A DNA stretch of 14,268 nucleotides, taken from assembly GCA_000482145.1 (NCBI GenBank), contig AUXH01000500.1, positions 1 through 14,268 on the forward strand, in the 5' to 3' direction. The DNA is from Strigomonas culicis. Taxonomy: Eukaryota; Euglenozoa; Kinetoplastea; Trypanosomatida; Trypanosomatidae. A program made the translations under genes and the position numbers. This document shows, in pieces, positions 1 to 8,044 of the stretch. The notes under the pieces are model-generated. The model was not told the origin of the DNA. It saw only the letters and a program-made list of their open reading frames with translations, and made no database searches. Positions within the stretch are counted from its first letter, which is position 1. Each line of letters starts with the position of its first letter.

Positions 1-609
1 GGCCGCGCCGGCGGCGGGCCGCGGCGCGGCGGGCGGCGCCGACAGCGCCACGCTGGCCGCGTCCGCCGCCGGCTGCGGCGCGGGGAGCTCCGGCGCCAAG
101 AGGTCGGTTACGGCCAGCGACGGCCGGCGGACCGCGACCTCCATCGGCTTCGACGGCGTCCGCTGAACCAGCGGCGCGGCAGCCACCAGCTGTTCCGCCG
201 CCGGCGCTTCCGGCTCCGGGGTCTGCTGCTGCGCGCCATCCGCCGCGGGTGCGGTCAGCGCCGCCGGGGCGGGGAGCGGGCGCGCGATGCGGAAGAAGCA
301 GGCCTCGCCAGGGGCAGTCGGGCGCTCGGGCGTGACGGGGCCGCCGCCGGTCAGCTGTGCGGGCGTGAGCATGACGTGGTCCACGTCGGCCTCCAGGTCC
401 CGCGTGGCGGAGCTGCTGCTGATGCTACTCTTCATGTCGCTGTACTCCAGCAGCTCCTTATGGACCTGCACGAGCGGCTTCGCCGTAGCCGGCAGGCACT
501 GGCCCATCAGCAGCCCGCAGGGGATGCCGCGGCGTGGCGCGACGTTGGTGCCTATCTCCCGCAGCGGCGTCCTCGCCACCATCTGATCAGTGTTCTCGGC
601 TTCACTCAT
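1..609 (-). CDS. Hypothetical protein, N-terminal 203 residues (3' end cut by window)
   Basis: An open frame runs from an ATG at 607-609 to the window edge with no stop, giving 203 residues; the C-terminus lies outside. I do not recognise the protein. The first 80 residues are of mixed composition, with two cysteines in short hydrophobic contexts (C31, C38) and an amphipathic stretch around residues 44-60 (LVQVHKELLEYSDMK), followed by a serine run (61-67). After about residue 110 it becomes Ala/Pro-rich low complexity, probably disordered. No signal peptide or membrane segment is visible. The start is supported by being the first ATG after candidate trans-splice acceptors and by the switch from AT-rich to GC-rich sequence exactly there. 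It lies downstream of SRP54 in the same transcription direction. The gene call is fairly secure; the function is unknown. Confidence 0.7.
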   Translation of the reverse strand, partial: MSEAENTDQMVARTPLREIGTNVAPRRGIPCGLLMGQCLPATAKPLVQVHKELLEYSDMKSSISSSSATRDLEADVDHVMLTPAQLTGGGPVTPERPTAPGEACFFRIARPLPAPAALTAPAADGAQQQTPEPEAPAAEQLVAAAPLVQRTPSKPMEVAVRRPSLAVTDLLAPELPAPQPAADAASVALSAPPAAPRPAAGAA

Positions 610-1093
610 AGCTGAGAAATATGGTATTCAAGTAAAAAAAAAAATGAGAAATAAGAAAGTGTTGAATCTAGGAAAAAAATCTATCAGAAAAGGGAAGGAA
701 ATAAAGTGAAAAAGGATCTACTAAATGGCGAAAAGGAAAAAAAAAACTATTGCAAATGAGACAGTGGAAAAATGATCCGGTGAAACACATTGTCCATATT
801 ATACTGTACCACTGTATGGTGTGTGTGGGTGGGAAAAAAGACATTAAACACAACAAAAAACCATTCACTTCGAAGGGTAGAGGTTTTTTTTTTTTCAGAA
901 GTATGACAAAGCTTCATTAAAAGTTACGCGCATATCAAACTATGTGTTAGAAGGACTATAATTGCATTGCCCTTTAACACACTATACAACCTTAAAAGCA
1001 TTAATTCTTTTTTTTTTAAATGAAACAAACAAAGATAAAACGCCACGGTGGATTCTTTTTTTCCTTTCCTCCACTGTCAAAAAGCATGTATCA
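610..1093. other. AT-rich intergenic region (SRP54 3' UTR side)
   Basis: This 484-base stretch separates SRP54 from the next gene. It is AT-rich, with plus-strand T runs at 884-895 and 1008-1017 and several A runs. By position it holds the SRP54 3' UTR and polyadenylation region, then the acceptor of the following gene. No convincing gene or structured RNA is visible; the small frames in it are AT-rich, Phe/Leu-heavy and unlike the real genes. Confidence 0.6.
612..700 (-). promoter_or_regulatory. Predicted trans-splice acceptor region for the 1-609 gene
   Basis: On the minus strand, pyrimidine-rich tracts (684-700, 671-677 and an 11-T run at 634-644) precede two candidate AG acceptors, at 668-669 and 612-613. 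The second lies only two bases before the ATG. No ATG intervenes between either AG and the chosen start. The role is inferred from the usual trypanosomatid pattern. Confidence 0.45.
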
Positions 1094-2659
1094 CTACTTG
1101 CGGCCCTGCATGGCCTTCATCATGTTCTGCAGCGCGCCGAGGTCTGGCATGCCGCCCATGCCGCCCATGCCGCCCGGGCCACCGCCGCGCCCGGCCGGCC
1201 CCGCCATGCCCTGCAGCTGCTTCATCATCCCTTGGAGGCCCTGCATCCCGCCCATCTGCCGCATCATGTTCGGGTTCATCGCCTTGGCCATCTGCGCCAT
1301 CTGCTGCTGGCCCATGCCGCGCGACATGGCGGACGGGTCCTGCATCATGGAGCGGAAGTTCATCTTTCCCATCGCTTTCACCATCTCGCCGTAGCGGTCG
1401 TAGCTGACGATGAGGTTCTGGACGTCAACGACGGTGTGGCCGCTGCCGCGCGCGATGCGGTGCATGCGGGAGGGGGTCATCATCTTCTTCACCTTCGCCT
1501 CGTCGAGCTCGGCGGAGGTCATGCTGTCCATCATGTGGATGAAGCCGCGCATGGCGACGTCGCCCATCTCGCCGGCCTGCCCGGCGAGCCCGGACATGCC
1601 CGGCAGCATCTCCATCAGCCGCCCGACGGAGCCCATCTTGAGAATGTTCTGCATGAGGTCGTACATGTCGCGCATGGTGAACTGGCCGTCCTGGACGTGC
1701 TTGTACAGGTCGAGGTTCTCGTCCAGCTTCGCGTCCTTGATGGAGTCGACGAGCGCGCCGATGTCGCCCATGCCCAGCATCTTCTGCACGAAGCGGTCCG
1801 GCTGGAACTGTTCAAAGTCGTAGAAGTGCTCGCCCGTGCCGATGAAGACGATGGGGCTCTTCGTGGCGGCCACGGCAGACAGCGCGCCGCCGCCTTTTGT
1901 CTGGCAGTCCAGCTTGGTCACGATGACGCTGCCCACCGGAACCTTCTCCTTGAAGTTGCGCGCCTGCTCCTCCACGCCCTGTCCGTCCGTCGCCGACATG
2001 ACGAAGACGATGTCGTTGGGCTGCACCGCCTGCTGCACCTGCAGCATCTCCTCGAAGAGGGCCGCCTCCTGCTTGTGGCGCCCGCTCGTGTCGACGATGA
2101 TGAGGTCGTACTTCTCCTTCCTGAGCTCCGCCACGCCCTCGGTCGCGATGGTGACGGGGTCCGCCTCCGTCAGCGAGCCGTAGAAGCGCAGCTTCGCCTT
2201 GGTCGCGTTCTGCCGCAGCTGGTCGTACGCGCCGGCGCGGAAGGTGTCCGCGCACACAAGCGCCACCTTGAAGCCCTTGCGCTGGTAGAAGGCGCCGTAC
2301 TTGGTGCACGACGTGGTCTTGCCGGAGCCCTGCAGCCCCACGAACATCACGACGTTGCACTTGCCCTTCTCCGGATAGAAGGGCTTCACGCCGGGGTCGA
2401 GCATCTTGCGGATGCCGTTGAAGACGGCGTTCTGCACAATCTTCCGCTTGTTGAGGCCCGCGCCCTCGTCGTGGAGGGCGACCTCCGTCTTAATGCTGAC
2501 TTGTAGCCGCTTCACGACGTTGACGTTGACATCCGCCTGCAGCAGCGCACGGGCAATCTCGTTCAGCATCTCCTTGATGTCTTCTTCGTTCAAGATGGAC
2601 TTGGCGGACATCTTGTTGAGCGCCTGCCCAATCTTCTGGCCTAGCTCTGCGAGCACCAT
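1094..2659 (-). CDS. SRP54: Signal recognition particle 54 kDa protein (SRP54)
   Basis: This is the GTPase of the signal recognition particle. It binds signal sequences and SRP RNA and docks with the SRP receptor at the ER. At 521 residues it is close to the usual eukaryotic length (about 500). It shows an N-terminal helical domain (about 1-95), then the G domain: P-loop GLQGSGKTT (108-116), DTFRAGA (138-144), DTSGRHKQE (190-198), TKLD (248-251) and GTGEHFYDFE (274-283). The methionine-rich M domain follows (about 320-521), with the RNA-binding signature PSRMHRIARGSG (396-407) and a Gly/Met-rich tail. The start MVLAELGQKI matches the family N-terminus. Two oddities are visible: the Asp of the family's VMDAxxGQ motif is Ser222 (VMSATDGQ), and the residue after TKLD is Cys252 where Gly is usual. 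The protein is intact and uses a TAG stop. Identification is close to certain. Confidence 0.98.
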   Translation of the reverse strand: MVLAELGQKIGQALNKMSAKSILNEEDIKEMLNEIARALLQADVNVNVVKRLQVSIKTEVALHDEGAGLNKRKIVQNAVFNGIRKMLDPGVKPFYPEKGKCNVVMFVGLQGSGKTTSCTKYGAFYQRKGFKVALVCADTFRAGAYDQLRQNATKAKLRFYGSLTEADPVTIATEGVAELRKEKYDLIIVDTSGRHKQEAALFEEMLQVQQAVQPNDIVFVMSATDGQGVEEQARNFKEKVPVGSVIVTKLDCQTKGGGALSAVAATKSPIVFIGTGEHFYDFEQFQPDRFVQKMLGMGDIGALVDSIKDAKLDENLDLYKHVQDGQFTMRDMYDLMQNILKMGSVGRLMEMLPGMSGLAGQAGEMGDVAMRGFIHMMDSMTSAELDEAKVKKMMTPSRMHRIARGSGHTVVDVQNLIVSYDRYGEMVKAMGKMNFRSMMQDPSAMSRGMGQQQMAQMAKAMNPNMMRQMGGMQGLQGMMKQLQGMAGPAGRGGGPGGMGGMGGMPDLGALQNMMKAMQGRK

Positions 2660-3014
2660 CTTGGCGTTCTAGAGTGTAATACTTAAATCCTAACTAGTTG
2701 TTTTCTACAAAAAAAAAACTCTAATGCATGGGAATAGAGGAAAGAGAGAAGGAAACAACAAAAAAAAGCAAAATATCTCATACACGCAACGCTCATGCAG
2801 GACCAGTTGCTGAATTGCAATACTAATGCTGTCTGTGGTGTTCATCATTTGATTATTCTCCCTTTCTCTTTTTTTTGTTGTTCTTTTAATAATTGTTATT
2901 TGTATTTTTGCAAATGGTATGATTACTTAACAAATTGTGATGGTGCTCGTACGAAGCTCGCCGTTGGCACTACTATATCACGGTTTACTGATGTGCGTAT
3001 GTGTATGCGCGTCC
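2660..3014. other. AT-rich intergenic region between small Tim and SRP54
   Basis: This 355-base stretch contains the expected 3' UTR of the small Tim gene and the SRP54 acceptor. It has mixed T-rich and A-rich runs on both strands (for example plus-strand pyrimidine-rich 2858-2888). No gene or structured RNA is recognised. Confidence 0.55.
2705..2756 (-). promoter_or_regulatory. Predicted trans-splice acceptor for SRP54
   Basis: On the minus strand a strong pyrimidine tract (about 2731-2756) and a 10-T run (2709-2718) lead to an AG at 2705-2706. This gives a 45-base 5' UTR with no ATG before the SRP54 start. It is one of the clearest acceptor patterns in the window. Confidence 0.6.
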
Positions 3015-3257
3015 CTACTCGCGGCTCACCTTCTCCTCGAACTTGCCGTAGTTAATATTCGTGATGACCGTCGCCTGGTTAATCTTTTCTAGACAGTTCT
3101 GCATGCAAGTCTTTTCCGACAGGTAGAAGTTGTTGAACCAATAGTTGTTGACGCAGCGCTCGTGGCAGGTGAGGCTCGCATGGTAGGCCATGCGGTCTTC
3201 TTGGATCGCCTGGAGAAAGTCAAACTCCTCGTTGAAGGCGCTTTTTTTACGGTTCAT
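3015..3257 (-). CDS. Small Tim family chaperone (Tim9/10/8/13-like)
   Basis: This 80-residue protein has the twin CX3C signature of small Tim proteins: C31-HER-C35 and C51-MQN-C55, separated by 15 residues, inside two predicted helices. Family members form disulfide-linked helical hairpins that assemble as hexamers in the mitochondrial intermembrane space and escort hydrophobic precursors to the inner membrane. As usual for the family, no cleavable presequence is seen. The start at 3255-3257 is preferred over upstream ATGs because the frame above it is AT-rich, Phe/Tyr/Cys-heavy intergenic sequence, and because the resulting length fits the family. A CEK/CLEKI-type helix follows the second cysteine pair. 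Which small Tim it is (9, 10, 8 or 13) cannot be settled here. Confidence 0.88.
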   Translation of the reverse strand: MNRKKSAFNEEFDFLQAIQEDRMAYHASLTCHERCVNNYWFNNFYLSEKTCMQNCLEKINQATVITNINYGKFEEKVSRE

Positions 3258-3307
3258 CGTTGCGTTTTCGTCGCGTTCTTTCGCCTCTTTAATATATATA
3301 TGAGATA

Positions 3308-3345
3308 CTATTTGTGAAGAACATACAGTGTGGGGAATATATAGA
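3308..3345 (-). promoter_or_regulatory. Weak predicted trans-splice acceptor for the small Tim gene
   Basis: An AG at 3308-3309 on the minus strand is preceded by a modest pyrimidine-rich stretch. It would give a 5' UTR of about 50 bases with no earlier ATG. The tract is short, so this is tentative. Confidence 0.3.
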
Positions 3346-3501
3346 TAACAACAATAATAAAAAGTCACAGAAAACAGTGTGTTTGTCCTTCTTCTAGGGA
3401 AAACAAAACAACAAAGAAAGAACTGTATATCAAGAAACATTTTCATTCATGTGTAAATACTTAATGTACAGGGTGAAGAAGCATTCTTTTTTTTTTCCTG
3501 T

Positions 3502-4464
3502 TCACTTCCCCACTCGCTCCTCGAAGTGGCGCAGCACCGCATGCAGGAAGAGTGGCAAACAGTTCGTCTCGTCCGGCCGCGCCGCGCCGCGGCCGCCCTC
3601 CACACAGAGCAGCTGCCGGAGCTGCGCCTCCGACGTGACGGGCACGGCGGCCTCGCCCCCGCTGCGCTGCTGCTGCAGCGCGCGGCGCAGTCCAGTGGTG
3701 AAGAAGCCGTCGACGCGCTGGAAGTGCGCGCGGCGGCCCGCCGCCACGTGGTAGAGGCGCGCGTCGCCGACCCCGCAGCTCGGCGAGCGCGCCTTGAGCA
3801 GGACGCCGTCGACGCCGGCGAGGAAGGCGGCCCACGGCGGCAGCCCGCGCGCGACCGGCAGGTCCTCCAGCGCCAGCGCGTCGCGGCGGTACGCGAAGAG
3901 CGCCGCCGCCGCGGTGCTGCTGCCCTGGCACACCTCGACTGTCTGCGCGGCCGGCGCCGGCGGGCTGCTCGCCGCACCGAGGTGCGAGGTGTAGTGAAAC
4001 GGGGCCGCGGCCGTCGTCAGCCGGATGGGGTCGCGCGGCACCGGCAGGCCCAGCAGGTCCACCTCCGGGCACAGCGGCACGCACTCCACGCAGCCCAGCT
4101 CCCGCCACAGCACGTCGCGGATGAAGGCGAGTGGCGTCTTGTTCGCCCTGCGGCCCGGCGGCGGGGTGGCGCGCCGGCGGCCGTGGTACGCCACCGGACA
4201 GCCCAGCAGGCAGGCGCTGCAGAGGAGGCGCGGCCGCGGCGCCGGCCCCGCGCGCACGTGCGCCAGACGGGCGGTGGTGTCGGCCGGCGGCGCCGCGGCC
4301 GCGCGCGCGTCGCGGTCGGCCTCCACGTAGCGCTCAATGAGGGACTGCAGCGTCGCACGCGTGAGGGTCGCGGCCGGCGCTGCGCCGGCGGTGGGGCCGG
4401 GGTGGTGGTGGCGGCAGCAGGCGGGCCGGACCCGCGCTCCACGCGCCATGGTGCGGCGCCGCAT
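3502..4464 (-). CDS. DUF523 / TudS-like protein (putative Fe-S desulfidase family)
   Basis: This 320-residue protein carries all the hallmarks of the prokaryotic DUF523 (YbbK/TudS) family: CSACLLGCPVAYHG (82-95), VPLCPEVDLLGLPVPRDP (129-146), LLKARSPSCGVG (222-233), GFFTTGLRRAL (253-263) and VTSEAQL (276-282). In the bacterial thiouracil desulfidase TudS three cysteines at equivalent motifs hold a [4Fe-4S] cluster. Here the matching residues are C85, C132 and C230. Bacterial versions are about 150 residues; this one has a basic and Ala-rich N-terminal extension of about 75 residues, Pro/Ala-rich insertions between motifs and a short helical C-terminus. The ATG at 4462-4464 was chosen as the first after the acceptor AGs, in a GCCACC context; Met6 (4449) is an alternative. 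Its GC-rich codon use matches the neighbours, so any transfer from bacteria would be old. Family membership is strong; the substrate is unknown. Confidence 0.85.
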   Translation of the reverse strand: MRRRTMARGARVRPACCRHHHPGPTAGAAPAATLTRATLQSLIERYVEADRDARAAAAPPADTTARLAHVRAGPAPRPRLLCSACLLGCPVAYHGRRRATPPPGRRANKTPLAFIRDVLWRELGCVECVPLCPEVDLLGLPVPRDPIRLTTAAAPFHYTSHLGAASSPPAPAAQTVEVCQGSSTAAAALFAYRRDALALEDLPVARGLPPWAAFLAGVDGVLLKARSPSCGVGDARLYHVAAGRRAHFQRVDGFFTTGLRRALQQQRSGGEAAVPVTSEAQLRQLLCVEGGRGAARPDETNCLPLFLHAVLRHFEERVGK

Positions 4465-4495
4465 GGTGGCGGTGCGGGATGCCTGGCTACAGGGT

Positions 4496-4542
4496 CTAAG
4501 AGAGAAGCGGAGGCTGAAGGGAGAGAGAGAGAAAAGAATAAA
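4496..4542 (-). promoter_or_regulatory. Predicted trans-splice acceptor for the DUF523-like gene
   Basis: A CT-repeat pyrimidine tract on the minus strand (about 4516-4540) is followed by AG at 4514-4515, and a second short tract by AG at 4496-4497. Both give short 5' UTRs (about 30-50 bases), and the first ATG after either is 4464. This supports dropping the upstream ATG at 4605, which lies before the tract. Confidence 0.6.
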
Positions 4543-4720
4543 CCCAGAAACTCCACGGCCATCGTAATAGTCATACTCATAGTCTATTGCAAACAAAGAG
4601 AGCACACAAAGCCTTCGCTCGACGGACTAAAAAGCAACAAGAACGATAGTGCCACAATATGAGGGGAGGGAGAGTGAAGCGGGAAGACGTCTTGCCACGC
4701 CAACCTCCTTTCGCGTGCGC

Positions 4721-7700
4721 TCATACGCGCACGGGTTGGTCCCTCCCCCGCGCCCGCCGGTGCGCTCGCCTCGACTCGCGCCGCGCGGCGAACACGACAT
4801 CCCAGTTGTCGTAGACCGCCTTCGCCGCGATAAGGGTGAGCGGCCCAAGGACGATGCCGCTCGTGCCGTACGCCACAAATCCCAGCACGAGCGCGACGCC
4901 GACCACGAGCGGCTGGTACTGCTCCAGCTCGAAGTCGTCCGTGTCGGCCACGAAGCTGCCGCCGTCAGCGCCGCGCGTGACGCAGAGCAGCCAGTCGTCC
5001 TGGCCCTCGAGGTAGCCGGCGGCAAGCAGCACCACCGCGCGCGCGTCGAGGAGGGCGTGGGCGACCGCGAGGAGGTGCGTCAGGCCGCCGTGCCGGCGCG
5101 CGAGCGGGGCGAGCAGCGCCAGCAGCGGCGTCGGCAGGGCCGCCCCCGCCGCGAAGAGCCCCGCGAGGTGCGCGTGCTGGGCGCGGGCGTTCTGGTAGAG
5201 GAAGTAGAGAAAGGCCACCGTCGGCGGGCAGCACGCCTTGGGCATCAGCGGGAACAGCGCGAGGACGACGGAGACGACGCCGAAGAAGAAGGGGGTCGGC
5301 AGGCCGAGCACAGCGAAGGCGACAAAGCTACAGCAGAAGTGGTACCACGCCAGGTGCCAGAAGGACTGCAGGAGCGTGATGAAGGAGGCGGTGATGTCGC
5401 GCTCGATGCGGCGCGCGTGGCGCTCGCCGTGGTGCGGCTCCAGGGCACGCAGCAGCTTGGCCAAGAGGTAGTAGAGCACCGTGTGGTCGAGGCCGATGAG
5501 GTAGCGGAACAGCACGAAAAAGAGCATACAGGCGTAGACGGAGTCGAAGAACTCCAGCACATTGTAGCTCAACCGTATGAGGAGGCTCATCACGATTTCC
5601 ACAACGGGTAGCGCCTTGGCCAGCACCGTCTGTGACGTCGCGAGCCAGTCGATGGTACTCGCGGCGTCCGACGGGTCCGTGGCCGTTGTGTTGAACCGCG
5701 GTGTCTTCAAGCTCGCGTTGGCACTGCCCAACTCGCTGCTGGTCGTGGTGTTGTGTTTCTTTGCGTGCCCTCCTGATGTGGTTTGCTTGGAGCGATTGCT
5801 GTGAGTTGTCGCAGAGGCGGGCGGGGTGCGCGCATTAGTTTTGTGCTTCGTTTTGGAGTCCACGAAGAAATACTCCGAGTAGAAGTCTGCCACTTCGAGG
5901 CCTCCGCGTCGTTCATTCGGCTGCTGCAGGGGCACCGAACTGCGCTCCCCGTGGTTCGTCACGAATTTGCGGTCCTTCTCGTTTTCACTCTTGAGCACGC
6001 TGCTGACCCAGCCGAGGAAAGACGAGGGGGCGGCGGCCTCACTCGCATCCCCTCCATCGGCGGTGCGGTTGGACCCGTCCGCGTCGGTGGTGCTCTGCAT
6101 GTAGTCCAGAAACTGCACCGCGGACTGCGTCATGTTCGCCTTGTTCAGAAGGACGTATAACTGCTGCAGCACACTCTGTTGCAACTGGGTAATCAGAAAC
6201 GTCTTGAGGTCACTGGGGAGGTCCACGTTCCCTCCCTCTGCCTCGTCTCTCGGCGCGCCTGCTTCGGGCGACGGGGCTGAGGCCGCACACAGCGGCTCCC
6301 CGTCTGCGGGCGCGGCGTGCAGAGGCGTCAGCGGGTCTGGTGCCATGCCCTCACAGAGCGTAGGAGAGGGTGCCACCCGCGCCGCCTCGGTCGCCACGGA
6401 CATGGACTTGAGCAGCTCGCCGCTGTGGCTCGTGACGACCTCTGTCGTCTTGGCGAGGATGGCGTGGCGCACGGCGAGCACGTCGCTGGCGGCGGCGCTC
6501 ACCAGGCCCACGACCAGAAAGGCTAAAATGCAGCCCCGCCACAGCATGCTGCAGAGGAAAACGAAGCGCGGCAGCGGGATGAGCGGGCGCAAGACGATGA
6601 AGAGGAGGAGAAGCGCCACGTGCATCGCCACAAAGTAGCGGAGCCCTAACGTTAGGTGCGCCATCACGGCCAGAAGCGTCGCGGCCAGCACACGCAGCAG
6701 CCGCCGCCCTTTTGCCTCCGACACATACCGCTTCCGCCGGAGAGGTGGCGCGGATGCACTGGCCGCAGCACCGCCAAACGTCGGACTCTCGCCGACCTCT
6801 TCCGTGTGCTGATGGACAATGCTCTCCCGCAAATGGTGCACCCCCCGCAGCGCCGAGCGGTGATGAAGGTCCTGCGCACCCCTGGCCCGCCGCGCTGCCC
6901 CCTCCGACTCCGCCGCGCTCTCCAGCTCCTCGCTAGAGAGTGCCTCCTGCACCCACCACTCCATCTTGTTAAGGCCCAGGAAGAAGACCAGCTGCATCAG
7001 CACAAAGGAGCCGAAAGGGACGAGCGACACGGTGTACGCCATCAGCTGCCGCGCGTGGCGCCACAGCGGCGCGAGCAGCACCAGCACCAGCGATGTGGCG
7101 GGCTCCGGCGCGGCGGCGGGTGCCGCGAGCGCCCAGCCGTCTGTCACCCGGCACATGCGCTGCAGGCAGGTCCCGCGGTGCAGCGACGAGCGTAGGCGGC
7201 TGCGCGGGTGCAGCACAACGGACAGCGCCACCGCACTGACGATGCTCTTTTGGTAAGGCCGTATGAGCGTGCCGGTGGCGTAGCACAGGAAGAGGACACA
7301 GACAAAGAGGATAGCCGAGGTGGCGCCGTAGATAACATGCGACAGATTGTTTCTATAGACGGCGCGCCTACTTCTGCCGGTGTGCACGTGCGACGCTGCG
7401 TGGCGCCCTGCGCCCCGCCTCGCCTGGTGTCGACCATCATGCCTTGCCGGCGCCCGCACCCCGGAGGTACTCTGCGGAGGCGCCGCGGCGGTGGCGAACG
7501 CCTCCCTCGCTCTGGGACCTCCGCCGTCGCTGTCGGAGGGGCTCGGGGAGGCGCCGGTGCTGTGTGGCGCGCTGCTGGACGTGGAGAAGGAGTCCGCACT
7601 GGAGGGGCTGCCCTCGGAGTGCGCCACGTCGGCGTTCGTGACGTCGCTCGAGAGCGAGGACGCGCTCCCGCGGCCCCGCCGCGGCGAGGGCCGCTGCGGG

Positions 7701-8014
7701 CACCGCGCCCCGGCCCCGGCGCCGCCGTGCAGGTCGGGGGATAGGCCCGTGGGCGGCCTGCCGGCGCTGGGCCGCAGCGTGCGGTGGGCCTCCGGCGAGT
7801 GGGCCAACGCGTCCGCGGTGCTGTCCGCGCCCCTGCTCTGCTCTCGCGAGGAGCTCCCTGCCAGCATCCCTGTTCTTGCGCTGTACGCCGCGATGGATTC
7901 GTAGGGCATCGTGGCGGACAGCTCTGAAGAACCTACCTCGGAGTCGCTGCGGCCCTCCTCCACCTCCCTGCTCTGCTTCGGTGCCATCTGCACGATTTTT
8001 TTGTTGTTTTCCAT
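4721..8014 (-). CDS. Large polytopic membrane protein, TMEM245 / AI-2E exporter-like
   Basis: This 1097-residue protein begins with a Ser/Pro/Arg-rich, probably disordered cytosolic region (1-220). It then has hydrophobic segments near 227-248, 256-268, 306-318, 327-347, 439-458, 460-478, 482-508, 800-818, 826-841, 886-925, 927-940, 951-970, 990-1000 and 1034-1066. The first membrane block (YGATSAILFVCV... LIRPYQKSIVSAVALSVVLHP, 229-270) resembles the N-terminal part of animal TMEM245. The C-terminal block, ending GTSGIVLGPLTL (1050-1061), resembles the end of the AI-2E transporter domain. A long non-membrane insertion (about 510-795), rich in Ser, Thr, Asn and Ala, splits the two halves. TMEM245/AI-2E proteins are membrane transporters or exporters, but the eukaryotic substrate is not established. 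Start at 8012-8014 is the first ATG after the acceptor AGs; Met11 is possible. The family call rests on motif resemblance only. Confidence 0.65.
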   Translation of the reverse strand: MENNKKIVQMAPKQSREVEEGRSDSEVGSSELSATMPYESIAAYSARTGMLAGSSSREQSRGADSTADALAHSPEAHRTLRPSAGRPPTGLSPDLHGGAGAGARCPQRPSPRRGRGSASSLSSDVTNADVAHSEGSPSSADSFSTSSSAPHSTGASPSPSDSDGGGPRAREAFATAAAPPQSTSGVRAPARHDGRHQARRGAGRHAASHVHTGRSRRAVYRNNLSHVIYGATSAILFVCVLFLCYATGTLIRPYQKSIVSAVALSVVLHPRSRLRSSLHRGTCLQRMCRVTDGWALAAPAAAPEPATSLVLVLLAPLWRHARQLMAYTVSLVPFGSFVLMQLVFFLGLNKMEWWVQEALSSEELESAAESEGAARRARGAQDLHHRSALRGVHHLRESIVHQHTEEVGESPTFGGAAASASAPPLRRKRYVSEAKGRRLLRVLAATLLAVMAHLTLGLRYFVAMHVALLLLFIVLRPLIPLPRFVFLCSMLWRGCILAFLVVGLVSAAASDVLAVRHAILAKTTEVVTSHSGELLKSMSVATEAARVAPSPTLCEGMAPDPLTPLHAAPADGEPLCAASAPSPEAGAPRDEAEGGNVDLPSDLKTFLITQLQQSVLQQLYVLLNKANMTQSAVQFLDYMQSTTDADGSNRTADGGDASEAAAPSSFLGWVSSVLKSENEKDRKFVTNHGERSSVPLQQPNERRGGLEVADFYSEYFFVDSKTKHKTNARTPPASATTHSNRSKQTTSGGHAKKHNTTTSSELGSANASLKTPRFNTTATDPSDAASTIDWLATSQTVLAKALPVVEIVMSLLIRLSYNVLEFFDSVYACMLFFVLFRYLIGLDHTVLYYLLAKLLRALEPHHGERHARRIERDITASFITLLQSFWHLAWYHFCCSFVAFAVLGLPTPFFFGVVSVVLALFPLMPKACCPPTVAFLYFLYQNARAQHAHLAGLFAAGAALPTPLLALLAPLARRHGGLTHLLAVAHALLDARAVVLLAAGYLEGQDDWLLCVTRGADGGSFVADTDDFELEQYQPLVVGVALVLGFVAYGTSGIVLGPLTLIAAKAVYDNWDVVFAARRESRRAHRRARGRDQPVRV

Positions 8015-8044
8015 AGAGAGGTCCCTTACCTTTAATGTGGATTC

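Noticed and set aside
962..2506. A 514-codon plus-strand open frame opposite SRP54
   Set aside because: It is a shadow of the GC-rich SRP54 gene; its translation is His/Ala/Leu-rich low complexity, it overlaps a gene of certain identity, and no plus-strand gene is supported elsewhere.
3258..3446. N-terminal extension of the small Tim protein that would resemble a signal peptide or membrane anchor
   Set aside because: The sequence is AT-rich intergenic in character, small Tims lack such extensions, and an acceptor candidate lies inside it.
4465..4605. N-terminal extension of the DUF523-like protein to an upstream ATG
   Set aside because: The extra 47 codons lie across the CT-rich tract and AG that look like the trans-splice acceptor, and encode a Phe/Ser/Leu stretch with no family similarity.
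3526..4662. A 378-codon plus-strand open frame opposite the DUF523-like gene
   Set aside because: Arg/Ala-rich shadow; the minus strand carries the ordered DUF523 motifs.
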